From a virus: a stretch of DNA of 28,032 bases. Below are positions 21,526 to 27,251 of this stretch, one piece after another. The notes beneath the pieces are model-generated. The model ran no database searches. It saw only the letters and a list, made by a program, of their open reading frames with translations, and had not been told where the DNA came from. The DNA lies in IMG/VR virus record IMGVR_UViG_3300050821_005836, positions 1-28,032 of that record, one strand, 5' to 3'. The translations under genes were made by a program, and so were the position numbers. Position 1 is the first letter of the stretch. Every line of letters begins with the position of its first letter.

Positions 21526-21796
21526 ATTTTATAATTCCAAGAATAAATTCGGGCGAAACTCTTACGACATAGTGTTTCTTTCCGTCATGCTCCGCAAGTT
21601 CAAAGAAACCATGACGCCGAAAAAAGATGATGTCTCCAACTTTAAATTCATAATATTCTCTCCATTCGCTATCTCTAACCTGAATTATCCTTGCTTTCTC
21701 TTCCCATTTGTTGTTTTCATCACTAGCTAATACACCTGAAGATGAAATGGGCTCGACTTCCACAAATTCTGGGGCGGGTACAAAATTATCGTTCAT
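21506..21796 (-). CDS. groES-like: GroES-like co-chaperonin
   Basis: 96 aa, the same length as bacterial GroES. The mobile-loop segment SSSGVLASDENNKWEEKARI (about 18-37) parallels the GGIVL loop that docks on GroEL. FKVGDIIFFRRHG (51-63) and YVVRVSPEFILGII (76-89) match the GroES core strands (VKVGDIVIF and the ESDILAI end). Cap function over the phage or host GroEL ring is inferred. The gene lies two tiny genes upstream of the GroEL homologue on the same transcript, and its ATG overlaps the stop of the upstream membrane protein (ATGA). Confidence 0.8.
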   Translation of the reverse strand: MNDNFVPAPEFVEVEPISSSGVLASDENNKWEEKARIIQVRDSEWREYYEFKVGDIIFFRRHGFFELAEHDGKKHYVVRVSPEFILGIIKYEKLPD

Positions 21797-21957
21797 TTTG
21801 ATATGTCTTTCAATGGCTCTGTCAGATCGACTATTTCCGCCATTTGATTTCTGTTGATAAACTTTTCGACCTTTTCTTGGACACGTTTTTGGTATGCCAA
21901 GACGTTAAGAATTGCTACTAGTAATCCTACCACAATTCCGAGAATAAAATTAGTCAT
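21793..21957 (-). CDS. Small single-pass membrane protein
   Basis: 54 aa from ATG 21957. Residues about 4-22 form one membrane helix (FILGIVVGLLVAILNVLAY), then a basic QKRVQEKVEKFINRNQ helix and an acidic end. It starts right after the preceding gene and overlaps the GroES start by four bases. Function unknown; a holin or pore accessory role is possible but its place in the chaperonin block does not favour it. Confidence 0.6.
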   Translation of the reverse strand: MTNFILGIVVGLLVAILNVLAYQKRVQEKVEKFINRNQMAEIVDLTEPLKDISK

Positions 21958-22182
21958 CTATTTTAAGATATCACCCACTGTCTCTCCCATCGGGCTTTTG
22001 ACACCCTGCTGCGCCCTGTCAATGGGTACGATAATGGCTGATAGATTAAAACCTCGTTCTCCCGATGGAACCAACTGCGGTGCGGACATAAGTTCCACAT
22101 CGTACTTTTTGACCAATTCCTGATATTCTTTAAGAAACTTTTCTATTTTGTCTTTCGACGATCCTTTTTCCCAAACATTCAT
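21958..22182 (-). CDS. Hypothetical protein heading the minus-strand cluster
   Basis: 74 aa. A charged helix at 5-30 (EKGSSKDKIEKFLKEYQELVKKY) is followed by ELMSAPQLVPSGERGFNLSAIIVPID and a short tail. I do not recognise it. It is the first gene left of the divergent region, so it is probably expressed first in the minus-strand arm. AATAAATAATT precedes the ATG and no Shine-Dalgarno is seen. No clear promoter was found for it. Confidence 0.65.
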   Translation of the reverse strand: MNVWEKGSSKDKIEKFLKEYQELVKKYDVELMSAPQLVPSGERGFNLSAIIVPIDRAQQGVKSPMGETVGDILK

Positions 22183-22274
22183 AATTATTTATTGATTAAA
22201 TTAAACGACCTTTCTTCTCCATTCAATCGGGGTTTACGCCGAGTGACGTTCGACCTGAGAAGTCCATTGATTTA

Positions 22275-22577
22275 ATGGAAAAGAAAGATAGTTATTTACC
22301 TGGGCATTCGGCCGGAGAGCAAGTGGAGGATGTGCCCGCGGCTCGGAGAATTGAAATGTGTAAGCAACTTGAAAGAAAAATATATCGTTCCTTGTTCCTT
22401 TGTTGGATTGTGAGAGTTGTTTATCGTCCCGTCTTGGACGCCCGCAATGGGTTTGTGCATCTCCACCCGAATGACCATGTATTGAAATGTCTGGGAATAT
22501 TGTACCACGCTATAAGACATAAGCAATATCAAAGTTATGCACATATTGATAGTTTGCACGAGACGAAGACGTGGTAA
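22275..22577 (+). CDS. Uncertain 100-aa basic ORF in the divergent region
   Basis: The plus frame encodes a basic protein (AARRIEMCKQLERKIYRSLF, CWIVRVVYRPVLDARNG, HAIRHKQYQSYAH) without known motifs. A competing minus-strand frame of 103 codons covers the same DNA. The plus frame has the better purine-first codon pattern and reads with the right arm. There is no Shine-Dalgarno, and the early promoter at 22554-22583 begins inside its end. It may be a small regulator at the divergent switch, or not a gene. The rest of 22183-22712 holds the promoter and hairpin listed separately, and a weak inverted repeat CCATTCAATC/GATTTAATGG at 22219-22276. Confidence 0.4.
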   Translation: MEKKDSYLPGHSAGEQVEDVPAARRIEMCKQLERKIYRSLFLCWIVRVVYRPVLDARNGFVHLHPNDHVLKCLGILYHAIRHKQYQSYAHIDSLHETKTW

Positions 22578-22583
22578 TATTAT
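22554..22583 (+). promoter_or_regulatory. Predicted early promoter of the right arm
   Basis: TTGCAC (22554-22559), 18-nt spacer, TATTAT (22578-22583), predicting a start near 22590. An ATG at 22587 opens a 35-codon frame (22587-22694), so the transcript may be nearly leaderless or the frame may be chance. Confidence 0.5.
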
Positions 22584-22627
22584 TACATGCTCAAAATCGT
22601 TAATCATTACAATTCAATAATTTGTAG

Positions 22628-22688
22628 GCAACAGTCCGTAGAAGATTTTGGTTTTAACGAGCCAGAGCAGTCTTCTGCGGACTATTGC
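22628..22688 (+). promoter_or_regulatory. Long inverted repeat in the leader of the initiator gene
   Basis: 18-nt arms 22628-22645 and 22671-22688 pair at 16 of 18 positions (GCAA/TTGC, AGTCCG/CGGACT, AGAAGA/TCTTCT, with two mismatched or wobble steps). The loop is 25 nt. The element lies between the early promoter and the initiator ATG (22713). It could be an RNA leader switch, an operator or part of the replication origin. It also falls inside a possible 35-aa frame (22587-22694). Confidence 0.5.
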
Positions 22689-22712
22689 TTGTAAAAATAT
22701 GAAAAACAAACG

Positions 22713-23414
22713 ATGAAGTTGGTAAAAGAAAATATACCATTTACAATGGTTGCAAATGAAGTTTTAAAAGATGCGCGGCTATCTTTTAAAGCCAAAGGCA
22801 TGTATGCATATCTTTTCTCCAAGCCAGACGAATGGGATTTTTCAAGTAACAGGATGATACTTGAAACAACTGATCGAAGGGACGCAATTATGGGAATGCT
22901 GCAAGAATTAGAAGAAAATGGATATCTAGTTCGCCAAAGATTATCCAATGGGAAAATGGAATATACCCTTAAACACAGCCTAAGTCGGGAAATCCAACTT
23001 AGGGTAGAAAAGCCTAAGTCGGGAAATCCCACAGTGGGAAAATCCCTACGTGGGAAAATCCAACCTATAAGTAATATAGAAGAGAAAATAATAAGTAAAG
23101 AAGAAAATAATACAGATAGCGGCGTGCCGCCGCAGGAAATTACCGATTTCATTTATTCTTTCAAAGAGGTAAACCCCTCATACGAAAATATCTTTAAAAA
23201 CAAGACTGAGAGGAAATCAGCCGTATATCTCATAAAAAAATATGGATTGGAAAAAGTGCTTAAAATTACCGAACAATTACCTAAAATCATAATTCAGCCT
23301 TACGCACCACGAATTACTACTCCCTACGAGTTAGAACGAAATCTCGGTAAATTATTGGCTTTTATAGGCCAAAGCAAAATTATCAGCACTAAAAAAGAAA
23401 CTAAAATCATATGA
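22713..23414 (+). CDS. Helix-turn-helix replication initiator-like protein
   Basis: 233 aa. The N-terminal 85 residues (FTMVANEVLKDARLSFKAKGMYAYLFSKPDEWDFSS, then a second helix pair and LEENGYLVRQRL) are a winged helix-turn-helix of the HTH_36 / phage replication-initiator type. A linker at about 89-120 has short Gly/Lys/Ser repeats (SGNP, VGKS, RGKI). The C-terminal part (IYSFKEVNPSYENIFKNKTERKSAVYLIKKYG) is a helical domain seen in such initiators. It would bind the origin and load replication proteins. It is the first firm gene of the right arm, preceded by a promoter and a long inverted repeat. The DNA repeats coding the linker may be the origin. Confidence 0.75.
   Translation: MKLVKENIPFTMVANEVLKDARLSFKAKGMYAYLFSKPDEWDFSSNRMILETTDRRDAIMGMLQELEENGYLVRQRLSNGKMEYTLKHSLSREIQLRVEKPKSGNPTVGKSLRGKIQPISNIEEKIISKEENNTDSGVPPQEITDFIYSFKEVNPSYENIFKNKTERKSAVYLIKKYGLEKVLKITEQLPKIIIQPYAPRITTPYELERNLGKLLAFIGQSKIISTKKETKII
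22978..23061 (+). repeat. Iteron-like repeats inside the initiator gene
   Basis: An exact 18-nt direct repeat (GCCTAAGTCGGGAAATCC) occurs at 22978-22995 and 23012-23029. Two shorter copies of GTGGGAAAATCC follow at 23034-23045 and 23050-23061. CCTAAGT (22979-22985) also pairs with ACTTAGG (22997-23003). Origin repeats within an initiator gene are known from lambdoid phages. Alternatively the repeats only reflect the repeated peptide linker. Confidence 0.5.
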
Positions 23415-23767
23415 ACCTTAAAGTGAAAATAATCGCCGGATTTCGTGAAGATCAAAAATACACCATTAACGGAGAACAAGCTCACAAGGCTTATCGGCTA
23501 TTTTTTAATCCAGACGAACGGACAGTATTTGACAATGGTTTGGCTATAATCGGTAGTTCTATCCGTGGAATTGAACCAGACTATCAAGCCACAATGGGAT
23601 GGAATGCTACCCATGAACTCGATAGCGATGATTGGAATGAGATACGATCAAAAGGAGTTGATAAAAAATTAAGAGACTTATTATACTTGGCAAAACAAGT
23701 CGCTCAAGAAGAACCAAAAGAAAAGATGGGATTGCCCTTATCACAAATAAGACCATTGTTGGAGTAA
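23411..23767 (+). CDS. Conserved hypothetical protein of the early region
   Basis: 118 aa. The text VKIIAGFREDQKYTINGEQAHKAYRLFFNPDERTVFDNG, followed by RGIEPDYQATMGWN and DDWNEIRSKGVDKKLRDLL, resembles a family I have seen in uncultured, probably CPR-linked phages and genomes. No function is known to me. Mixed alpha/beta, soluble. The start overlaps the initiator stop by four bases (ATGA), so expression is coupled to it and a replication-related role is plausible. Confidence 0.75.
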   Translation: MNLKVKIIAGFREDQKYTINGEQAHKAYRLFFNPDERTVFDNGLAIIGSSIRGIEPDYQATMGWNATHELDSDDWNEIRSKGVDKKLRDLLYLAKQVAQEEPKEKMGLPLSQIRPLLE

Positions 23768-23768
23768 T

Positions 23769-24068
23769 ATGAAACCTTACCCCAAAAGCAAGGGACGAGA
23801 GTTCACAAGAATGCGAGTTCGTGAGAGAGATAACTTTACTTGTCAGACGTGCGGTAAAAGAATGACACCGGCCCAGGCGAAGCAACGACACAGAAAACTA
23901 TTCGATGTTCACCATTTAAACGGCCTCTGCGGCAAGAGAAGCCGGGGTTATGACAAAATAGCCGACGTACCGATTCTCATCACGCTATGTCATAAGTGCC
24001 ATTACCATCATCCCGAGCATTCAAGCCATAAATTACATCGCAAAAAGTTATCAACAGTTACTCCTTGA
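23769..24068 (+). CDS. HNH endonuclease, small phage type
   Basis: 99 aa. RMRVRERDNFTCQTCGK leads into the HNH: zinc pairs C25/C28 and C74/C77, catalytic FDVHHLNG (H48, H49, N51), and CHKCHYHH at 74-81. There are no NUMOD repeats, so this is the compact kind found as a phage nuclease or as a stand-alone mobile gene. It starts right behind the previous gene with GGAG five bases upstream, one of the few possible Shine-Dalgarno sites here. Its TGA stop overlaps the -35 of the lysozyme promoter. Confidence 0.85.
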   Translation: MKPYPKSKGREFTRMRVRERDNFTCQTCGKRMTPAQAKQRHRKLFDVHHLNGLCGKRSRGYDKIADVPILITLCHKCHYHHPEHSSHKLHRKKLSTVTP

Positions 24069-24092
24069 CAATACCAGACGGCTTGCTATACT
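24065..24092 (+). promoter_or_regulatory. Strong predicted promoter for the lysozyme gene and downstream genes
   Basis: TTGACA (24065-24070), 16-nt spacer, TATACT (24087-24092); start near 24099. This is the closest match to the sigma70 consensus in the right arm. Confidence 0.7.
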
Positions 24093-24100
24093 TCTACCAG

Positions 24101-24150
24101 ATGAACATACGAAAGTTCATTCACAAGAGATTCGTCGGGGCGACCCGATG
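24101..24150 (+). promoter_or_regulatory. Double-hairpin leader with possible 27-aa leader ORF
   Basis: Hairpin 1 is ATGAAC/GTTCAT (24101-24106/24115-24120). Hairpin 2 is TCGGG-GCGA-CCCGA (24135-24148), with a GNRA tetraloop and flanking pairs that extend it to about 8 bp. An ATG at 24101, two bases from the predicted +1, opens a 27-codon basic frame (MNIRKFIHKRFVGATRCRII...) ending at 24184 inside the lysozyme gene. It could control lysozyme translation. Confidence 0.5.
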
Positions 24151-24170
24151 CAGAATTATAAAAACTAACT

Positions 24171-24668
24171 ATGAAAAAGATTAAGGTCTTTGCGGGCGAT
24201 ACACGCCTCAAAGACGTGTGGGTAGGGGCAAGCAAGTGGGAAGTATTCAAGTTTCGCACCGCCCGGTTTCTTCGCAAATTGTTTATCACGACTGCGATTG
24301 TCACGTCGGTGTCGGGAATAGCGTACGGCTCGTTCAAGGCCGGCTCGACGCTCTCGCCGGTAACGGTGTTCGCAGACAGGGTTGTGAACGTGCCGGTCAC
24401 GCCGATCTCCCCTGTCCTTTCGAGGATCGAGAAGTGCGAGAGCAGTGATATGCAGGACAATACCCAGGGCCAAATGCTCATTCATGTAAACACGAATGGG
24501 ACATACGACCAGGGCGAATATCAGATTAACAGCACGTGGAATGCGACGGCGACGAAACTTGGATATGACCTCTCAACGTCAGTGGGCAACGAATCAATGG
24601 CGCAATGGCTCTACGAAAATGTCGGGACAAGCCCGTGGAGTTCTTCGCAGAAGTGCTGGTCTAAGTAG
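24171..24668 (+). CDS. Lysozyme/transglycosylase-like endolysin with membrane anchor
   Basis: 165 aa. Residues about 38-58 form a signal anchor (LFITTAIVTSVSGIAYGSF) after a basic cytoplasmic stretch. The catalytic-type domain covers about 83-165: RIEKCESSD with E90 as probable catalytic Glu, GEYQINSTWN (about 115-124), ATKLGYDLST, VGNESMAQWLYENVGTSPWS and a final KCWSK. This CES...YQIN...GN...GTxPW...CW pattern is a lysozyme-fold cell-wall hydrolase form I associate with Patescibacteria. It would cleave peptidoglycan outside the membrane at lysis or entry. It stands behind its own strong promoter and a two-hairpin leader, and a nested stem-loop follows its stop. Confidence 0.8.
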   Translation: MKKIKVFAGDTRLKDVWVGASKWEVFKFRTARFLRKLFITTAIVTSVSGIAYGSFKAGSTLSPVTVFADRVVNVPVTPISPVLSRIEKCESSDMQDNTQGQMLIHVNTNGTYDQGEYQINSTWNATATKLGYDLSTSVGNESMAQWLYENVGTSPWSSSQKCWSK

Positions 24669-24674
24669 ATTTTC

Positions 24675-24792
24675 TTCAGGTGTCCGTTTCTCTGGTGATG
24701 AGACGATGGGTTGAACCTCTTTCCGGTTTCGACGGGAAAAAAGGCAATCTCAAATCCATCAGCCCTTGTCATCAATGACACGGACATCTGAA
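24675..24792 (+). ncRNA. Candidate nested structured RNA element after the lysozyme gene
   Basis: Four stems nest inside one another. The outer is 24675-24687/24780-24792 (13 bp, one G-U). Next is 24696-24701/24769-24774 (6 bp). Then 24705-24714/24750-24760 (10 bp, one G-U, one bulged A). The inner is 24720-24724/24735-24739, with loop GGTTTCGAC closed further by CCT/AGG. No credible protein frame covers the region. It fills most of the 154-nt space before the next gene. Roles could be mRNA stability, processing, antitermination or a small RNA. No T-run follows, so it is not a simple terminator. Confidence 0.55.
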
Positions 24793-24822
24793 ACGATATT
24801 ATCAACGCTAACATACAAATTC

Positions 24823-25047
24823 ATGAGAATACAAATCAAAGTGGTGTTGGAGGCAAAGGACGATATGGACGTTGAAGCCATGCGGCCGGACTATGTCCTG
24901 ATTTCAAACGACTGGGACAGTGCCATGGCGGACATCGGCAGGATTCAGCGAAAAATTGAAAAGGTCGATCACGGAGATACTGCTGCACAGATGGACGATG
25001 ATAGCGATAACGAGGCGGATCCCTTGGTAATTGACAGAGAAAATTAA
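24823..25047 (+). CDS. Small acidic hypothetical protein
   Basis: 74 aa from ATG 24823. An upstream in-frame ATG at 24766 would read through the 3' arm of the structured element and is less likely. It begins with a beta strand (MRIQIKVVLEAKDDMD), then a helix (WDSAMADIGRIQRKIEKVDHG), and ends with a very acidic tail (DDDSDNEAD). It may bind a basic partner. Unknown function. The next gene starts one base after its stop. Confidence 0.6.
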   Translation: MRIQIKVVLEAKDDMDVEAMRPDYVLISNDWDSAMADIGRIQRKIEKVDHGDTAAQMDDDSDNEADPLVIDREN

Positions 25048-25048
25048 C

Positions 25049-25309
25049 ATGGACTATTCCGAAATCCAGGAAGACTTGAGAATGAGGCGGTACCGAAAGA
25101 CGATGGCCAAAATCTGGAGGTGGGTGCAGATAGTGCTCTACACCATCGTTATCGCCGGAGCGCTCCTCGCCTTTCTCTACACCGAAATCTACAACCACAC
25201 CCACTCGCTTCAATCAATCAAGTGGGAACAGGCACAGCAAGCTCTTGCATGGTCGAAGCAAGACCACCTCGATTTTGAGAATGAACATCCGGCAATTGTA
25301 ATAAAATAA
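25049..25309 (+). CDS. Single-pass membrane protein, possible holin
   Basis: 86 aa from ATG 25049; an upstream TTG at 25031 would overlap the previous gene. A basic N-terminal region (DLRMRRYRKTMAKIWRW) precedes one membrane helix at about 26-49 (VQIVLYTIVIAGALLAFLYTEIY), then a polar tail. Position two genes after the endolysin makes a holin or lysis accessory role plausible, but a single helix and a long tail fit many other small membrane proteins as well. Confidence 0.65.
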   Translation: MDYSEIQEDLRMRRYRKTMAKIWRWVQIVLYTIVIAGALLAFLYTEIYNHTHSLQSIKWEQAQQALAWSKQDHLDFENEHPAIVIK

Positions 25310-25311
25310 TT

Positions 25312-25560
25312 ATGGAAAGAATATTCAAAAAACTAAAAGTTAAAGAATGGAAACCGGGGATTAAATTAACCCATGAGGAATGGTTGGATGGAATGATACA
25401 TGACTGCAAGCTCAGGGAAAAAGGATTTTGCAAATGCACTGATGCCGACATCAATCTCGGTCTCAATGCAAAGGAACAAGCACAAGCGCTTAAAACGATA
25501 GAACAAGAAAATGAATTGTGTATAAATGGGGAATGTAAACACATTAACAAACCAAAATAG
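25312..25560 (+). CDS. Small Cys-containing hypothetical protein
   Basis: 82 aa. LTHEEWLDGMIHDCKLREKGFCKC and CINGECKH give five cysteines, suggesting a small metal-bound or disulfide fold. The middle (GLNAKEQAQALKTIEQ) is helical. It starts two bases after the membrane protein gene and ends one base before the SSB-like gene. Not recognised. Confidence 0.65.
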   Translation: MERIFKKLKVKEWKPGIKLTHEEWLDGMIHDCKLREKGFCKCTDADINLGLNAKEQAQALKTIEQENELCINGECKHINKPK

Positions 25561-25561
25561 C

Positions 25562-26056
25562 ATGTCACAAAAATACATCATCACAAAGCTAGAAAAAAAA
25601 ACAACCTCAACGGGCAAGGAAAAAGCTGATGCAACGCTTCAGGACACAAACGGTCTTGAAACGGAGAAAGTCACCATATGGAAGAACTCGGAAGACTTCA
25701 ACATGTTCGCCGTCGGCACCGAACTCGTGGGAGACATCACGGTCAAACAAAACGGCCAGTTCACCAACAGGACTTTCTACCCCGTCAAGGCTCCCGGAGA
25801 GTTTACGAGAAAACCAAGTGGCATGGTCACTGCGGTCAAGGAAAAAACGGCAGCTATATCAAAAGCCATGGACAGGAAAGAAGATGCCATCGCCCTCATG
25901 GCCGCTCATCGTGATGCAACTCTTTTGACGGTAGAGTGGATTAAGGGCAGTGAAGCGCGCGGAGCAACCATTACCGACGATGAGGTTAAAAAAACATGGT
26001 TGGGATGGCGTAAATGGCTTTTAGAGAACAATGGTGGCGATATACCATTCGTTTAA
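25562..26056 (+). CDS. Single-stranded DNA-binding-like OB-fold protein
   Basis: 164 aa from ATG 25562 (an upstream in-frame ATG at 25526 would run into the previous gene). The N-terminal 80 residues are beta-rich with an OB-like pattern (YIITKLEKKTTSTGKEKADA, VTIWKNSEDFNMFAVGTELV, GDITVKQNGQFTNRTFYPV). A helical middle follows. The chain ends in GGDIPFV, close to the DDDIPF tail by which SSB recruits partners. It would coat single strands during phage replication and recombination. The neighbouring NinG-like gene supports this. The OB-fold is inferred from strand pattern; the tail is the strongest evidence. Confidence 0.7.
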   Translation: MSQKYIITKLEKKTTSTGKEKADATLQDTNGLETEKVTIWKNSEDFNMFAVGTELVGDITVKQNGQFTNRTFYPVKAPGEFTRKPSGMVTAVKEKTAAISKAMDRKEDAIALMAAHRDATLLTVEWIKGSEARGATITDDEVKKTWLGWRKWLLENNGGDIPFV

Positions 26057-26089
26057 AGGCCCAAAAATGAGCTATAACGCGTCTAAACC

Positions 26090-26509
26090 ATGAAACGTAT
26101 CCAATCCCTCAAAAGGTCTAATAAACCCCTTAAAAGGTCAAAATTGAAGAAAAGGTCGAAACAGAAAATATCAGTCCTTAAAAGAAGATTGTGGAAAGAG
26201 TTTTCATTGTTCATCCGCAAGAGGGACAAATACATCTGTTTCATTTGCGGCAGAAAATGTGAAGGCTCCGGGTATCATGCGGCGCATTTCATTCCAAAAT
26301 CGGTCGGCGGAATTGAATTGTACTTCAATGAAGATAACGTTCACGGTTGTTGCTACCATGACAATATCAATCTTGGCGGCAATCTGTATGAGTACAGTCT
26401 AAAACTCGGCAAAGAAAAAGTGGATGAACTGTATAAACTGAAAAACAAGATATCCAAGTGGACGGAGGAAGATTACCTCAAAAAGATCGAATATTATAAA
26501 AATCTATGA
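26090..26509 (+). CDS. ninG-like: NinG/Rap-like recombination nuclease
   Basis: 139 aa. The first 35 residues are very basic (KRSNKPLKRSKLKKRSKQK). Then LWKEFSLFIRKRDKYICFICGRKCEGSGYHAAHFIPKS contains C50/C53, H63 and H66. EDNVHGCCYHDNINLGGNLYEYS (about 81-103) completes the pattern of the NinG/Rap family, an HNH-like structure-specific nuclease of the lambda nin region that targets recombination intermediates. The end is helical. It overlaps the next gene by four bases. No obvious truncation. Confidence 0.85.
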   Translation: MKRIQSLKRSNKPLKRSKLKKRSKQKISVLKRRLWKEFSLFIRKRDKYICFICGRKCEGSGYHAAHFIPKSVGGIELYFNEDNVHGCCYHDNINLGGNLYEYSLKLGKEKVDELYKLKNKISKWTEEDYLKKIEYYKNL

Positions 26510-26982
26510 CACTCCTCTACGCCACAGCTCAAAACGGTCAGTTGGTCTTCAACAACAAGGATGAGGCCATGAAAGAATTGCTGAATCTCGATACGAAACA
26601 GTTGGTCGTGAAGATTGATAAAAAGACGCATGTACGGACGGATGCACAAAATCGAAGTTTGCATCTCTGGCTCGACATGGTGGCCCGTGAGCTCAATGCC
26701 GGCGGATACACAGTACAGTTGGTCTTGAAAGAAGTCATAGACCTCGACTGGAACAAGGAGATTTGCAAGGAGCTTCTCTGGCGCCCGATACAGAAAGCCC
26801 TCATCAAGAAAAACAGCACGACTGACCTTGATAAAGTGTCGGAAATTGACATCGTGTACGATCACATCAATCGTTATTTGGGAGAAAAGTTCGGCATTCA
26901 TGTCCCTTTCCCCAAAGATGAGGACAAGGACAAACCATTAAATATCGAATACCCCGAAGAAGTATACCGGCCGGAGTTTTAG
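26506..26982 (+). CDS. Conserved phage recombination-region protein, possibly NinB-like
   Basis: 158 aa. The N-terminus is beta-rich (MTLLYATAQNGQLVFNNKDE...KQLVVKIDKKTHVRTDAQNRS). A conserved helical block follows: SLHLWLDMVARELNAGGYTV, LDWNKEICKELLWRPIQKAL, IVYDHINRYLGEKFGIHVPFP. This RTxxQNRSLH...WRPxQ...FGxHVPFP pattern is frequent in phages and is sometimes annotated as NinB-like. I am sure of its conservation but not of the name. It overlaps the NinG-like gene by ATGA, as expected for partners. Confidence 0.75.
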   Translation: MTLLYATAQNGQLVFNNKDEAMKELLNLDTKQLVVKIDKKTHVRTDAQNRSLHLWLDMVARELNAGGYTVQLVLKEVIDLDWNKEICKELLWRPIQKALIKKNSTTDLDKVSEIDIVYDHINRYLGEKFGIHVPFPKDEDKDKPLNIEYPEEVYRPEF

Positions 26983-27009
26983 TTATCCACTTCCCATTAC
27001 CAACCAGTT

Positions 27010-27018
27010 TGATATACT
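27010..27018 (+). promoter_or_regulatory. Extended -10 promoter giving a predicted leaderless mRNA
   Basis: TGATATACT with the last -10 base at 27018 places +1 at 27025, the A of the next gene's ATG. No strong -35 is seen. The geometry is the same as at 3227-3235. Confidence 0.5.
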
Positions 27019-27024
27019 ATTACC

Positions 27025-27222
27025 ATGAACAAGAAGATACTCAGACAAATCATGTCGGAAATCGGCAAGAAAGGCGGCACAAACAGCATGCGGAAACGGT
27101 CAAAACAGGAACGGAGCGAGTTCGGCCGCCGGGCGGTCAATATCCGGTGGCAAAGACATCGGGCAGAAAAGCAAAAGGTCGAACGGTATGTTGCAAAAAA
27201 CGAGCAGCGTGAAAATTATTAG
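27025..27222 (+). CDS. Small basic, probably DNA-binding protein
   Basis: 65 aa from ATG 27025. MNKKILRQIMSEIGKKGGTNSM is followed by RKRSKQERSEFGRRAVNIRWQRH and a charged helix. The GKKGG...RS...RRA...RW arrangement resembles short repeat proteins related to bacterial Lys/Arg-rich stress or histone-like peptides. Net charge is strongly positive, so nucleic-acid binding is likely. It has its own promoter and may be a regulator. Confidence 0.6.
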   Translation: MNKKILRQIMSEIGKKGGTNSMRKRSKQERSEFGRRAVNIRWQRHRAEKQKVERYVAKNEQRENY

Positions 27223-27251
27223 AGATAATCAAAAACCAATGAAATAAAACT

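Noticed and set aside
22296-22607. Minus-strand 103-codon frame in the divergent region
   Set aside because: It runs through the early promoter at 22554-22583 and has a poorer codon pattern than the plus frame; neither is certain.
22682-23152. Minus-strand 156-codon frame opposite the initiator gene
   Set aside because: Ser/Ile/Leu-rich shadow; the plus frame has a clear HTH domain.
24086-24485. Minus-strand frames opposite the lysozyme gene
   Set aside because: Arg/His-rich shadows without support; the plus frame has signal anchor and catalytic pattern.
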